Shown here: piece by piece, positions 34,119-42,785 of the stretch
Numbering within the stretch: position 1 is the stretch's first letter
Layout of the letters: each line of letters begins with the position of its first letter
DNA from: Ilumatobacteraceae bacterium
GTDB taxonomy: Bacteria; Actinomycetota; Acidimicrobiia; Acidimicrobiales; Ilumatobacteraceae
Length of the DNA stretch: 46,137 nucleotides
NCBI GenBank assembly: GCA_017856375.1
Contig: JAFMFC010000006.1
Span: 1 to 46,137, forward strand
Direction of reading: 5' to 3'
Position numbers and translations under genes: made by a program
The notes under the pieces: model-generated
Told to the model about the DNA's origin: nothing
Database searches by the model: none
The model's input: only the letters and a program-made list of their open reading frames with translations

Positions 34119-35519
34119 ATGTTTTTCAGGCAGTACTACCTCGCGTGTTTGTCTCATGCCTCGTATCTGATTGGCGACACCAAGACCGGTCGGGCAGTGG
34201 TGGTCGATCCACAGCGCGACATCTCGCAGTACTTGGAGGATGCGAAGGAGAACGGTCTCACTATCGAGCGTGTCATCGAAACTCACTTTCACGCCGACTT
34301 TCTTTCAGGTCACCTCGAGTTACAGAAGGCGACTGGCGCAGCCATTTCGTACGGCACGGTCGGTGCCGAGCGGGCCGAGTTTCCTGTCACGGCGATGAAG
34401 GATGGCGAGCGACTTTCGCTCGGAGAAGTGACTCTTGAAGTGATGGACACGCCCGGGCACACTCCCGAGTCGATCAGCATCATCGTGTACGACAAGAACG
34501 ACGTGCCCTACGGCGTGTTGACCGGCGACACGCTCTTCATCGGTGATGTTGGTCGTCCCGACCTGCTGTCGTCGTTCGGCGCAACCGCCGAGGACCTTGG
34601 TCGGCAGCTGTATCACTCGTTGCATGATCGGTTGCTGAAGCTGCCGGACGAAACGAAGGTGTATCCGGCGCACGGCGCAGGTTCATCCTGTGGAAAGAAT
34701 CTTTCGAGTGAGACGGTCTGCACCATCGGCAAGCAGAAGCGCACGAACTACGCACTGGCGCCGATGACCGAGGAAGAATTCGTGAAAGTCGTCACCGAGG
34801 GACAGAACGCCGCTCCGCTGTACTTTCCATTTGCCGCAGTCACTAACCGCAAGATGCGGGAAGTGTTCGATGAGGCAGGTGAGATTCGCTCGATGTCGAT
34901 CGACGAAGTGCTGCAGGCCCAGAAAGACGGTGCAGTGGTGGTCGACACTCGTGAGCCGATGGACTACGCCACTGGTCATTTGCTTGGTTCGATCAACGTG
35001 GGTTTGTCCGGTCGATTCGCCGAATACACGGGTGAAGTGATCACATCGACCACACCGCTTGTGTTGTTGTGCCCCGAGGGCACGGAAGCCGAAGCTCGGG
35101 TTCGATTGGCCCGCATTGGATTCGACAAGGTCATCGGCGCATTGCGCACCCCAGAGAAGGTGTTCATTGAGCGACCAGAGCTCGTGGGTAAGGCATCGCG
35201 CCTCACCGTGGAGCAGCTGAAGATCAGTCGGAATGAAGTGAAGGGTCTGCAGGTGGTGGATGTTCGAGGTCCAGGTGAAGTCGCGAACGGCATGGTGCCC
35301 GGCGCAAAGCACGTGCAATTGCCTTCCCTCATTAACGATTACACGACGTTGGATCCGCAGGCGCCGACGGTGGTGTATTGCGCAGGTGGTTACCGCTCGA
35401 GCATCGCAGCGAGTTTCCTGAGGCAACGTGGATTCGTCGATGTGTCAGACTTGCTCGGTGGTTTTGGTGCTTGGTCGCAAGCGGGGGAAGAAGTCGCAGT
35501 AGTGACTTCTGCTCACTGA
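34119..35519 (+). CDS. Persulfide dioxygenase-like metallo-hydrolase with two rhodanese domains
   Basis: The N-terminal metallo-beta-lactamase fold (1 to about 240) resembles ETHE1-type persulfide dioxygenases that turn glutathione or low-molecular-weight persulfide into sulfite. It has THFHADFLSGH (His56, His58, Asp60), His114 in DTPGHTPES, LTGDTLFIGDVGRPDL with Asp137, and YPAHGAGSSCG (His185). Iron ligands by analogy are His56, His114 and Asp137. Rhodanese domain one follows from about 255 with Cys318 in LLCPEG, and rhodanese two from about 365 with active loop CAGGYRS (Cys421). Both have a loop Cys. The 466-aa layout parallels CstB and PRF fusions, which pass sulfane sulfur between domains. 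It heads the operon with the SoeA-like enzyme 14 nt or less apart from each next gene. Confidence 0.87.
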   Translation: MFFRQYYLACLSHASYLIGDTKTGRAVVVDPQRDISQYLEDAKENGLTIERVIETHFHADFLSGHLELQKATGAAISYGTVGAERAEFPVTAMKDGERLSLGEVTLEVMDTPGHTPESISIIVYDKNDVPYGVLTGDTLFIGDVGRPDLLSSFGATAEDLGRQLYHSLHDRLLKLPDETKVYPAHGAGSSCGKNLSSETVCTIGKQKRTNYALAPMTEEEFVKVVTEGQNAAPLYFPFAAVTNRKMREVFDEAGEIRSMSIDEVLQAQKDGAVVVDTREPMDYATGHLLGSINVGLSGRFAEYTGEVITSTTPLVLLCPEGTEAEARVRLARIGFDKVIGALRTPEKVFIERPELVGKASRLTVEQLKISRNEVKGLQVVDVRGPGEVANGMVPGAKHVQLPSLINDYTTLDPQAPTVVYCAGGYRSSIAASFLRQRGFVDVSDLLGGFGAWSQAGEEVAVVTSAH

Positions 35520-35532
35520 GAAGCGACAAATC

Positions 35533-37059
35533 ATGACTCGTTACGCCTTCTTGATCGACCAAGACACCTGCATCGGGTGTCATGCCTGCACCGTCGCCTG
35601 CAAATCGGAGCACGATGTTCCACTGGGCGTGAATCGCACGTGGGTGAAATACATCGAGAAGGGGGAGTTTCCCGATTCTCGACGTTTCTATTCGGTCAAT
35701 CGCTGCAATCACTGCGAAGACGCGCCCTGTGTTTCCATCTGTCCGACGACCGCGCTGTATCACCGCGAAGACGGCATCGTCGATTTCAACGACTCCAACT
35801 GCATCGGCTGCAAGTCGTGCATGAATGCATGCCCATACGACGCCCTCTACATCAACCCGGAGACACAGACGGCGCACAAGTGCAATTTCTGTTCACATCG
35901 TGTCGAGCTCTCGTTGGAGCCAAGTTGCGTGGTGGTGTGCCCGACTCAATCGATCATCGCGGGCGACATAGAGGACCCGAACTCAAAGATCTCCCAGATG
36001 CTCGGTCGATATGACACCAAGGTGCGTGCGCCAGAGCAGGGCACCAAGCCACACGTGTTCTACAAAGGTGCCGACGAGGCAGCGCTCGATCCATTGCGCA
36101 CGAAGATCCTCGAAGACGGAATGATCTGGGCGGAGACCACGGAACATCATCCGACGATTCCCGTCTCCAACCCATCGATCGATTCCAATGTGGTGGCGCG
36201 CACTGCGTATACGACGAATCACCCGATGGCATGGAAAGGCAAAGTGTCGTCATACCTCGTCACCAAAGCAATCGCAGGTGGTGCGTTGTTGGTGGCCGGA
36301 TTGCTCGCGTTGCTTGGCCATGCTGATGAGCAGGCATTCATCGGCGTCTATGCACCCACCGTTGCGCTGGTGTTCGCGGCGATCACCGGTGTGATCCTGA
36401 TCTGGGACCTCAAGCAACCCCTCCGCTTCTTCTACATCTTCACGCGACCGCAATGGGGCTCGTGGCTGGTGAAGGGTTCGTTCATCTTGCTTGCCTTCGG
36501 AGGCGTCGGCTCGATGTGGTGGCTCGGTGGTGTGCTGGCAAACGAATCGCTGATCACCGCAATGGCCGTTCCTGCGATGGTGCTCGGTGCGGCAACTGCT
36601 GGGTACACCGCCTGGTTGTTCGCTCAGTGCGAAGGTCGTGATTTGTGGCAAACGCCGTTGCTCCTGCCCGTCCTTGTTTCGCAGGCTGTTGCTGCCGGCG
36701 CGGCAGCACTGATCATTCCCATTTCGTTCTTCAGCGTGCCCGACTCTGCAGTGAACGCGTTGTTGTGGACGCTGTTCGGCGGCATCGTCGCTGAACTGGT
36801 TTTCGTCATCATCGAAGTCACGTCGCACGGATCAGTGTCGGTGGAAATGGCAACTGCAGCCATGGTGAGCGGTAAGTACCGCGGACGCTTCTGGTTCGGT
36901 CTTGTTGGCGGCATGGTGGTCGCAGGCGGTCTCGCTCTGGTGGCCGCCCTTACTGGTGAGACTTCGATTGCAGTTGCAGCGAGTGTCCTCGCAGTAGCGG
37001 GTATCGCTGCCTACAAGGATGCGTTCGTCAGGGCTGGCCAGTCGGTGCCGTTGAGCTGA
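35533..37059 (+). CDS. Fused four-cluster ferredoxin / NrfD-like membrane subunit (SoeB-SoeC-like)
   Basis: This is a fusion of the electron-transfer and membrane subunits of a molybdopterin oxidoreductase of the CISM type. Residues 1 to about 150 contain 16 Cys in four groups (13,16,19,23; 58,61,66,70; 90,93,96,100; 117,120,132,136), enough for four [4Fe-4S] clusters. Residues about 155-235 form a linker with QGTKPHVFYKGADEAA, a stretch usual at the end of stand-alone ferredoxin subunits. From about 236 come NHPMAWKGKVSSYLVTKAIAGG and about eight to nine hydrophobic helices of an NrfD/DmsC-like quinone-interacting anchor. No Tat or Sec signal is present, so the ferredoxin part faces the cytoplasm, as in SoeABC. 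Length 508 aa. The gene precedes the catalytic subunit by 10 nt. Confidence 0.88.
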   Translation: MTRYAFLIDQDTCIGCHACTVACKSEHDVPLGVNRTWVKYIEKGEFPDSRRFYSVNRCNHCEDAPCVSICPTTALYHREDGIVDFNDSNCIGCKSCMNACPYDALYINPETQTAHKCNFCSHRVELSLEPSCVVVCPTQSIIAGDIEDPNSKISQMLGRYDTKVRAPEQGTKPHVFYKGADEAALDPLRTKILEDGMIWAETTEHHPTIPVSNPSIDSNVVARTAYTTNHPMAWKGKVSSYLVTKAIAGGALLVAGLLALLGHADEQAFIGVYAPTVALVFAAITGVILIWDLKQPLRFFYIFTRPQWGSWLVKGSFILLAFGGVGSMWWLGGVLANESLITAMAVPAMVLGAATAGYTAWLFAQCEGRDLWQTPLLLPVLVSQAVAAGAAALIIPISFFSVPDSAVNALLWTLFGGIVAELVFVIIEVTSHGSVSVEMATAAMVSGKYRGRFWFGLVGGMVVAGGLALVAALTGETSIAVAASVLAVAGIAAYKDAFVRAGQSVPLS

Positions 37060-37069
37060 GGGGAAGCAG

Positions 37070-39985
37070 ATGTCACTTCGCGAAGAGATCACCGCAGCGG
37101 GAATGGGGGAGCTGTCGAAGCTCCTACCCGGGTCGTCGCTCACCAACTACCCACCGGTTGAGAAATGGCAGGACTGGGTGGAGCTCGATTCGAAGGACTG
37201 GGCACACGGGAAGAAGACCAAGCGCCGCTTCAGCCTGATTCCCACCACCTGCTTCAACTGTGAGGCGTGTTGTGGCCTGCTCGCCTATGTCGACAAGGAA
37301 ACGGGTGAGATCCAGAAATTCGAAGGCAACCCGCACCACCCAGCCAGTCGCGGTCGCAACTGCGCCAAGGGTCCGGCAACGATCAACCAGGTTCACGATG
37401 CCGATCGCATTCTGTTCCCGCTCAAGCGCGCTGGTAAGCGTGGTGAAGGCAAGTGGGAGCGCATCGAGTGGTCGCAGGCGCTCGAAGAAATCGGTTCACG
37501 TATTGGCAAGGCTTTCAAAGAAGGTCGCCACAAGGAAGTGATGTACCACGTGGGTCGTCCCGGTGACGACAGCTACATGGAGCGCGTCTTGCATGCATGG
37601 GGGTTGGACGGGCACAACAGTCACACCAACATCTGTTCATCGGGTGCGCGCGTTGGATACGCGGCATGGATGGGCTTCGACCGCCCCTCTGGCGATCACG
37701 CGAATGCCAAGGTGATCTTCCTCATCTCGTCACATCTCGAAGCTGGCCACTACTTCAACCCTCACGCACAGCGAATCATCGAAGGCAAGATGCGTGGCGC
37801 AAAGGTGATCTGTGTTGACCCGCGTCTTTCGAACACGGCTTCGATGAGCGATTACTGGTTGCCGGTGTGGCCGGGCACCGAAGCGTTCCTCTGCCTCGCC
37901 ATTGCACGACTGCTTCTGCAAAACGGAACTTGGGATCGCGAATTCGTCAGGCGCTGGGTGAACTGGGACGTGTTCTTGCGAGAAACACGCCCAGACCTCG
38001 AGTGCACGTTCGAGAACGTCGACAAGGCGCTGATCGATCTGTATGCGGAGTACACGCCCGAGAAGGCGGAGCACATCTGTGGCATCGATGCCCGCAAGGT
38101 TCGTGAGATCGCCGAACACATTGGTCGCGCGGTTCCCGGTCGACTCTCCACGCACAACTGGCGTGCATCTGCGGCCGGCAACGAGGGCGGTTGGCAGACG
38201 TCACGCACCTTGTTCTTCCTCAATGTGCTCACCGGTTCGGTAGGCACCGAGGGTGGCACCAGCCCGAACGGTTGGAACAAGTTCATCCCCGTTCCACCGA
38301 AGAATCCGCATCCCCACGGCGATTGGAACGAATTGACGTGGCCGAAGGAATACCCGCTCACGCACCATGAACTTTCGATTCTGTTGCCACATTTCCTGAA
38401 AGAGGGAAGGGGCAAACTCGATACCTACTTCACACGTGTGTACAACCCGATCTGGACGAATCCGGACGGTTTCACCTGGCTCGAAGCATTGACGAATGAG
38501 GACTTGGTGGGGTGCCACGTTGCTCTCACGCCGATCTGGAGTGAGACAGCATGGTTCGCCGACTACGTGTTGCCGATGGGTGTCGCTTCCGAGCGTCACG
38601 ACGTGGCGTCGTACGAAACACACATGGGGCGATGGATCGGCTTCCGTCAGCCGGTGATGAAGGTCTACGCGGAGCAGCAGGGAAAGACGATCAACCGCAC
38701 GTACGAGGCCAACCCTGGCGAAGTGTGGGAAGAACACGAGTTCTGGATCGACCTGTCGTGGAAGATCGATCCCGACGGTTCGCTCGGTATCCGGGAACAC
38801 TTCGAGTCGATTGCCAAGCCCGGAACTCCGTTGTCGATCGATGAGTACTACTCGCACCTGTTCGAGAACTCGATCCCTGGTTTGCCGGATGCGGCCAAGG
38901 CAGAAGGTTTGACCCCACTGCAGTACATGCGCAAACACGGCGCTTTTGCGATCCCGGGCAACCAGGAGAAAGTGCACGAACGAGTGGTCACCCCATCGGA
39001 GCTCGAGGCAGCCAAGGCAGTTCGTGACGCAGAGGGCGTCTATCGAGTGCCGGGTACAGCGGGAATGCACGACACCATCGACGATGTGCACGGCCACATG
39101 CCGTTTATCGGTGATGGTTCGCTCGGTGTGGACATTGAAGGAGAAATTCGTTTCGGTTTCCCCACGCCGTCGCGAAAGTTGGAGTTGTTCTCGCCGACGA
39201 TGCGCGACTGGGGTTGGCCCGAGTACTCGCTGCCGACGTGGATTCCTTCCCACGTGCACTGGGAGAAACTCGACTTCGAACGAGGTGAGCGAATTCTTCT
39301 TCCGACGTTCCGCTTGCCAACGCTGATCCACACTCGATCTGCGCAGTCGAAGTGGCTGGCCGAACTCAGTCACGCTCATCCGTTGTGGATGCACCCAAGC
39401 GATGCGGAGAAGTTGGGCATCGAACCCAATGGCTTGGTGCGTGTCACCACCCAGACGGGTTACTTCGTCATTCGCGCGTGGCGCACGGAAGGAATTCGCC
39501 CCGGTGTGGTTGCGGCTTCACATCACATGGGTAGGTGGCGCCTGGATGAGCAGACCGGTACGCCCGGTTGGACCGCTGGTGTCGCAGCTCTCTCCGGCCC
39601 CGGTGTCGGTTATGGCGCGGGCGATGCGTCGAGCGACGGTCAGTGGCATCTCAATCAGATCCATGGTGTGCAGACATTCGAATCGGGGGATCCCGACTCG
39701 CAGCGCGTCTGGTGGTCGGATGCAGGTGTGCACCAAAACCTCACGTTCCCGGTTCAGCCTGACCCGATCTCGGGAATGCATTGCTGGCTGCAGCACGTGA
39801 CGGTGTCAGCCGCACAGCCGGGTGATCGCTACGGAGACATCGCTGTCGATACCGGCAAGTCGATGCAGGTGTTCCACGAGTGGCTAGCCAAGACACGCCC
39901 GGCTCCGGGGCCAGGCGGCCTGCGACGTCCGTTGCACTTCGCTCGTCCGGTCAAGCCGCTCGCCACTGCCTACAAGATGCCGTGA
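37070..39985 (+). CDS. Molybdopterin oxidoreductase catalytic subunit (SoeA-like sulfite dehydrogenase candidate)
   Basis: This is a DMSO-reductase-family catalytic subunit, 971 aa. The [4Fe-4S] motif reads CFNCEACCG (Cys61, Cys64, Cys68) with Cys98 in RGRNCAKGP; Cys189 in SHTNICSSGAR is a candidate molybdenum ligand. Segments VDPRLSNTASMSDYWLPVWPGTE and GRMRLDEQ-like MGRWRLDEQTGTP belong to the two guanine-dinucleotide cofactor regions. There is no Tat signal at the N terminus, so it is cytoplasmic, matching SoeA and unlike most polysulfide, tetrathionate and thiosulfate reductases. GGGGAAG precedes ATG 37070. With an upstream sulfite-forming enzyme, oxidation of sulfite to sulfate with electrons to quinone is the best fit. 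Reduction of a sulfur compound cannot be excluded from sequence alone. Confidence 0.88.
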   Translation: MSLREEITAAGMGELSKLLPGSSLTNYPPVEKWQDWVELDSKDWAHGKKTKRRFSLIPTTCFNCEACCGLLAYVDKETGEIQKFEGNPHHPASRGRNCAKGPATINQVHDADRILFPLKRAGKRGEGKWERIEWSQALEEIGSRIGKAFKEGRHKEVMYHVGRPGDDSYMERVLHAWGLDGHNSHTNICSSGARVGYAAWMGFDRPSGDHANAKVIFLISSHLEAGHYFNPHAQRIIEGKMRGAKVICVDPRLSNTASMSDYWLPVWPGTEAFLCLAIARLLLQNGTWDREFVRRWVNWDVFLRETRPDLECTFENVDKALIDLYAEYTPEKAEHICGIDARKVREIAEHIGRAVPGRLSTHNWRASAAGNEGGWQTSRTLFFLNVLTGSVGTEGGTSPNGWNKFIPVPPKNPHPHGDWNELTWPKEYPLTHHELSILLPHFLKEGRGKLDTYFTRVYNPIWTNPDGFTWLEALTNEDLVGCHVALTPIWSETAWFADYVLPMGVASERHDVASYETHMGRWIGFRQPVMKVYAEQQGKTINRTYEANPGEVWEEHEFWIDLSWKIDPDGSLGIREHFESIAKPGTPLSIDEYYSHLFENSIPGLPDAAKAEGLTPLQYMRKHGAFAIPGNQEKVHERVVTPSELEAAKAVRDAEGVYRVPGTAGMHDTIDDVHGHMPFIGDGSLGVDIEGEIRFGFPTPSRKLELFSPTMRDWGWPEYSLPTWIPSHVHWEKLDFERGERILLPTFRLPTLIHTRSAQSKWLAELSHAHPLWMHPSDAEKLGIEPNGLVRVTTQTGYFVIRAWRTEGIRPGVVAASHHMGRWRLDEQTGTPGWTAGVAALSGPGVGYGAGDASSDGQWHLNQIHGVQTFESGDPDSQRVWWSDAGVHQNLTFPVQPDPISGMHCWLQHVTVSAAQPGDRYGDIAVDTGKSMQVFHEWLAKTRPAPGPGGLRRPLHFARPVKPLATAYKMP

Positions 39986-41046
39986 CTCGCGATCTCGCCG
40001 AACGGGCGACCAATCGTGCCGCATTCGCAGGAATGGCGGGCGCGCTGCTGCTCAGTGAGCCGGGTGCGGCACTCGGTGACGCACTTCGAAAACTTCCGCA
40101 CTTGGCCAGCGTGGTGGAGTCGATCTCGTCGATCGAATACGAGCGCGTATTTCTCCGCGGTGCGCCACCCTACGAAAGCATCTTTCGCTCGGACTCGGGT
40201 CAGCGCGGTGGGTCGGTGTCGGCAAGAGTGGTCGACTCCTATGCGGAGATCGGTTTCACCGAACATGAAATCGGTGGGTGGCGTGTCGCAGGGCCCGATC
40301 ATTTGGGACTTGAGTTGCGCGCTCACGCCCATTTGGTGGCTCTTGAGGCCGCAGCGTGGCGCGACGAGCGGCCGGACGAGGGCGCCCGAATGGTGGAGTC
40401 GCAGCGACGATTCTTTGCCGACCATTTGGCGTGGTGGGCCGAGATCGCACTTGAAGCGTTGCGAGAGGCAGCTGGGGATGGCGCGTATGCCGATCTCATC
40501 GAGGAAATCAAGGCATTTGTCGCAGAGGAGATCGACCTGTTGCGACCTGCACCGTTGCTCGAAGGAGAGATAGTTCAACCGACTCCTCATCCGGGACCTC
40601 TGGGCCCATCTCGTTTGGCGCGTCACATGCTTGCTCCGTCTCGCAGTGGCGTGTGGCTTTCGTCGAACAGAATTGCCGAGTCGGCCCACACCCTCGGGTT
40701 TCCATGGCGACCGATGGACGGACGCAACAACCTCACGCCACTGGTGGCAGCAGCGAATGATGCCGGTGAACTCGATGTGCTGGTGGCACCGTGGCTCGAT
40801 CTCGCTCAAGCCGAATTGAAGAGGCATCGCGAACGGGCCCAGGAACAACCTGGTGCCGAGCGTGTATGGAGACACATGGCCTCACTTGCGGAAGCGACGA
40901 TGGGAATCCTGTCGACGCTGAGCTCATCGTTGAATCTAGATACCGATGCAGAGATCATCGTTCGTGTTTCTGGTTCCGACCGACTGGACATGGTGCGCCG
41001 CCTCGACCAAACGGGGCTCAACATCGAGATCATCGAGGAGTTGTAG
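39982..41046 (+). CDS. TorD/DmsD-like molybdoenzyme chaperone
   Basis: This helical protein, 354 aa, fits the TorD-like chaperone family that assists cofactor loading of DMSO-reductase-family enzymes. The N-terminal half has RVFLRGAPPYESIFRSD and the later AEIALEALREAAGD, consistent with the PxxxPYES-like family signature, and the second half adds about 150 residues ending in VSGSDRLDMVRRLDQTG. It is longer than classical TorD (about 200 aa). GTG 39982 overlaps the catalytic subunit stop as GTGA, so I do not use the longer open frame that begins at 39880 inside the previous gene. The position argues for service to the SoeA-like enzyme. Confidence 0.75.
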   Translation: MTRDLAERATNRAAFAGMAGALLLSEPGAALGDALRKLPHLASVVESISSIEYERVFLRGAPPYESIFRSDSGQRGGSVSARVVDSYAEIGFTEHEIGGWRVAGPDHLGLELRAHAHLVALEAAAWRDERPDEGARMVESQRRFFADHLAWWAEIALEALREAAGDGAYADLIEEIKAFVAEEIDLLRPAPLLEGEIVQPTPHPGPLGPSRLARHMLAPSRSGVWLSSNRIAESAHTLGFPWRPMDGRNNLTPLVAAANDAGELDVLVAPWLDLAQAELKRHRERAQEQPGAERVWRHMASLAEATMGILSTLSSSLNLDTDAEIIVRVSGSDRLDMVRRLDQTGLNIEIIEEL

Positions 41047-41087
41047 CCCGACGCCCACTCGCGGGCAGACCTCAATAGGGTTGGGGC

Positions 41088-42473
41088 ATGGCGAAACCCC
41101 CTCTTCGCTTATTCCTCAGCGTTGCCCTGGCGATCACGGCAATTTTCGCTGTCTCCCCAGCGCAAGCAGATGCCCCTTGGCTAAAGGTACGCAACAAAGA
41201 GGCGCATGGCGGCGCCATCATGCAGACGGCGGTGCCTGGTGCTGTGGTGGCGTACCAGGTGCAGGCGCGCAAGTTTTCGATCTGGTACGTCGCTGGCCCC
41301 AAGAACGGTCGGATTGCGATCTACCTCAACGGGGCAAAACATCGGGTGGTGGATCAGTGGGCTCCCTCGAGGGAATCCCGCGCGATCGTGTTGAAGGGGT
41401 CCCGACCCGTGAACTCGGTGATGGTGGTGTCACTCGGCACCAAGCGTCCGAAGTCGAAGGGCACCCTTGTGAACGTCGATGCCATTTCACCACGAGCAGA
41501 TCGCTGCTCAAAAGGTTGTCTGCGTACTCCAGAGCCATCATTGATGCTGACGTCGCTTTCCGAACTTGCAGCAGACCCTGTTTGGTTTCCCGCAGCGGTA
41601 CCAACCCCTGATCAAGCGGTGTTTAATGTCGCGATTGGCAGTTACGTTCGCGGGCAAGACGTGTTGCCGCTGGATGCAAACGGACCGGTCATTCGTGAGG
41701 CGATGTGTGCTCAAGCCCGACGGGTGCCACAAGGTGTAATGATTCTTTCGTTCGGCAAACAGGTCGAGGGTGGATCGAGTGGCTTTGGCATCGCGCTGAC
41801 TGATGCCGACATTGCGAATACCACTGCGACGGTGGCTTCGGGTCTCGCTGACTGTGCTTCAGGTCCGTGGGAGGTGGCGATCGGCACCAGTAACTCAGGT
41901 GGTGCCACGCCCTTCAACGGTTACGACGGCGGCGTTCGTTGGGCGCAGATCGTCGAGCAAGCCCGCGCGATTTCTGATCCTCGGGTGATCATTTCCGGCG
42001 CCAACGACCTCGAGCCCAGTTGGGGGCCAGTCGACCAGGCAAAGGCATGGGTGAGCGGATTCATTGCGACTTCTGGTCGTCGCTTGTGGAATTTCGGATC
42101 GGCCGACGGATGCCCCCAGAGCATCGGTTCAGTTCGCTGCAACAACGGGTGGACCATCGATGACGTGTTGTGGGTGTCGTCCACGGCATCGGCGAACATC
42201 GTGGTGGTGCCTCAGATCCACACTCGCAGTGGCTCTCAGGCAAGACAATGGGCGGTGATTGCTGCGCGTGGTTTGGAGTTGGGGAGCCCCTTGCGCATTG
42301 CTGGTGTGGGTGCGCAGCCCTCAGCGTGTCTACAGGTGCGTGGTGGTTGTCCCACCACGGGAAATGATGCCTGGACTGCATGGTCGCAGTTGCGCCTGGC
42401 GCTCGACTCGATTCCAGCGACAGCGGGAACGGCGATCGGCCCGCCACGTGACATTCGTTGGAGCTGGCGCTAA
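41088..42473 (+). CDS. Secreted protein of unknown function (461 aa)
   Basis: A Sec signal peptide (KPPLRLFLSVALAITAIFA, cleavage after SPAQA) leads a mature protein of about 430 aa. Residues about 40-120 look like a beta-rich domain (VVAYQVQARKFSIWYVAGP, RIAIYLNGAKHRVV). A second region carries VIISGANDLEPSWGP and LWNFGSADGCPQS, segments I have seen in actinobacterial proteins of unknown role. A Cys pair (RCSKGC) and further Cys in the C half suggest disulfides. It may be a cell-surface or secreted sugar-related protein, but no catalytic motif was found. It starts 41 nt after the chaperone gene and is probably a separate unit. Its stop overlaps the small converging gene by four bases. Confidence 0.7.
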   Translation: MAKPPLRLFLSVALAITAIFAVSPAQADAPWLKVRNKEAHGGAIMQTAVPGAVVAYQVQARKFSIWYVAGPKNGRIAIYLNGAKHRVVDQWAPSRESRAIVLKGSRPVNSVMVVSLGTKRPKSKGTLVNVDAISPRADRCSKGCLRTPEPSLMLTSLSELAADPVWFPAAVPTPDQAVFNVAIGSYVRGQDVLPLDANGPVIREAMCAQARRVPQGVMILSFGKQVEGGSSGFGIALTDADIANTTATVASGLADCASGPWEVAIGTSNSGGATPFNGYDGGVRWAQIVEQARAISDPRVIISGANDLEPSWGPVDQAKAWVSGFIATSGRRLWNFGSADGCPQSIGSVRCNNGWTIDDVLWVSSTASANIVVVPQIHTRSGSQARQWAVIAARGLELGSPLRIAGVGAQPSACLQVRGGCPTTGNDAWTAWSQLRLALDSIPATAGTAIGPPRDIRWSWR

Positions 42474-42751
42474 CGATTTTGACGGCGACGACCGAGCATC
42501 GCGCCACCGATCACGACGATCAGCACTGCACCGATGATCAGTGGTCCAAATCCAATGCCCGTGGTAGCCAGATTCTTCACGTTGTCCGGAACATCCTCGG
42601 GGTAGAGGTGGTAGAAGTCGTCTGGAATCGTGTCCTCGGTTGTGTCTACCAACAAATGGAGGATCCGAAGAATTGCGGTATGCACGAGATCACCGTAGGT
42701 AACACCCTCATTTGTTCCTACAAGTGAATGTCCCGATGTGCGATGGCGCAT
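42470..42751 (-). CDS. Small membrane protein of unknown function
   Basis: A 93-aa frame on the minus strand, starting at ATG 42751, has a hydrophilic N part with TIPDDFYHLYPEDVPDNVKN, then a clear C-terminal transmembrane helix (GFGPLIIGAVLIVVIGGAML) and a short Arg-rich tail. The tail being positive predicts a cytoplasmic C terminus and an outside N part. The frame remains open to 43153 but there runs antisense to the next gene. It converges with the 461-aa gene and diverges from the HExxH gene. It may be real because helix and topology are coherent, but no family was recognised. Confidence 0.45.
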   Translation of the reverse strand: MRHRTSGHSLVGTNEGVTYGDLVHTAILRILHLLVDTTEDTIPDDFYHLYPEDVPDNVKNLATTGIGFGPLIIGAVLIVVIGGAMLGRRRQNR

Positions 42752-42785
42752 GGAATGGGTGAATGCTGAAGGGAGAGTGGTGACC

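Noticed and set aside
34119-35519. Glyoxalase II or lactamase as the role of the metallo-hydrolase
   Set aside because: The two rhodanese domains, the THFHADF variant of the metal motif and the YeeE-like neighbours favour a persulfide dioxygenase.
38201-39394. 397-aa antisense frame over the molybdopterin subunit
   Set aside because: The plus-strand protein has cofactor and cluster motifs and operon context; the antisense frame has neither family features nor a start signal.
41049-41064. Short GC-rich hairpin after the TorD-like gene as terminator
   Set aside because: Only about four pairs and no T tract; too weak to support.
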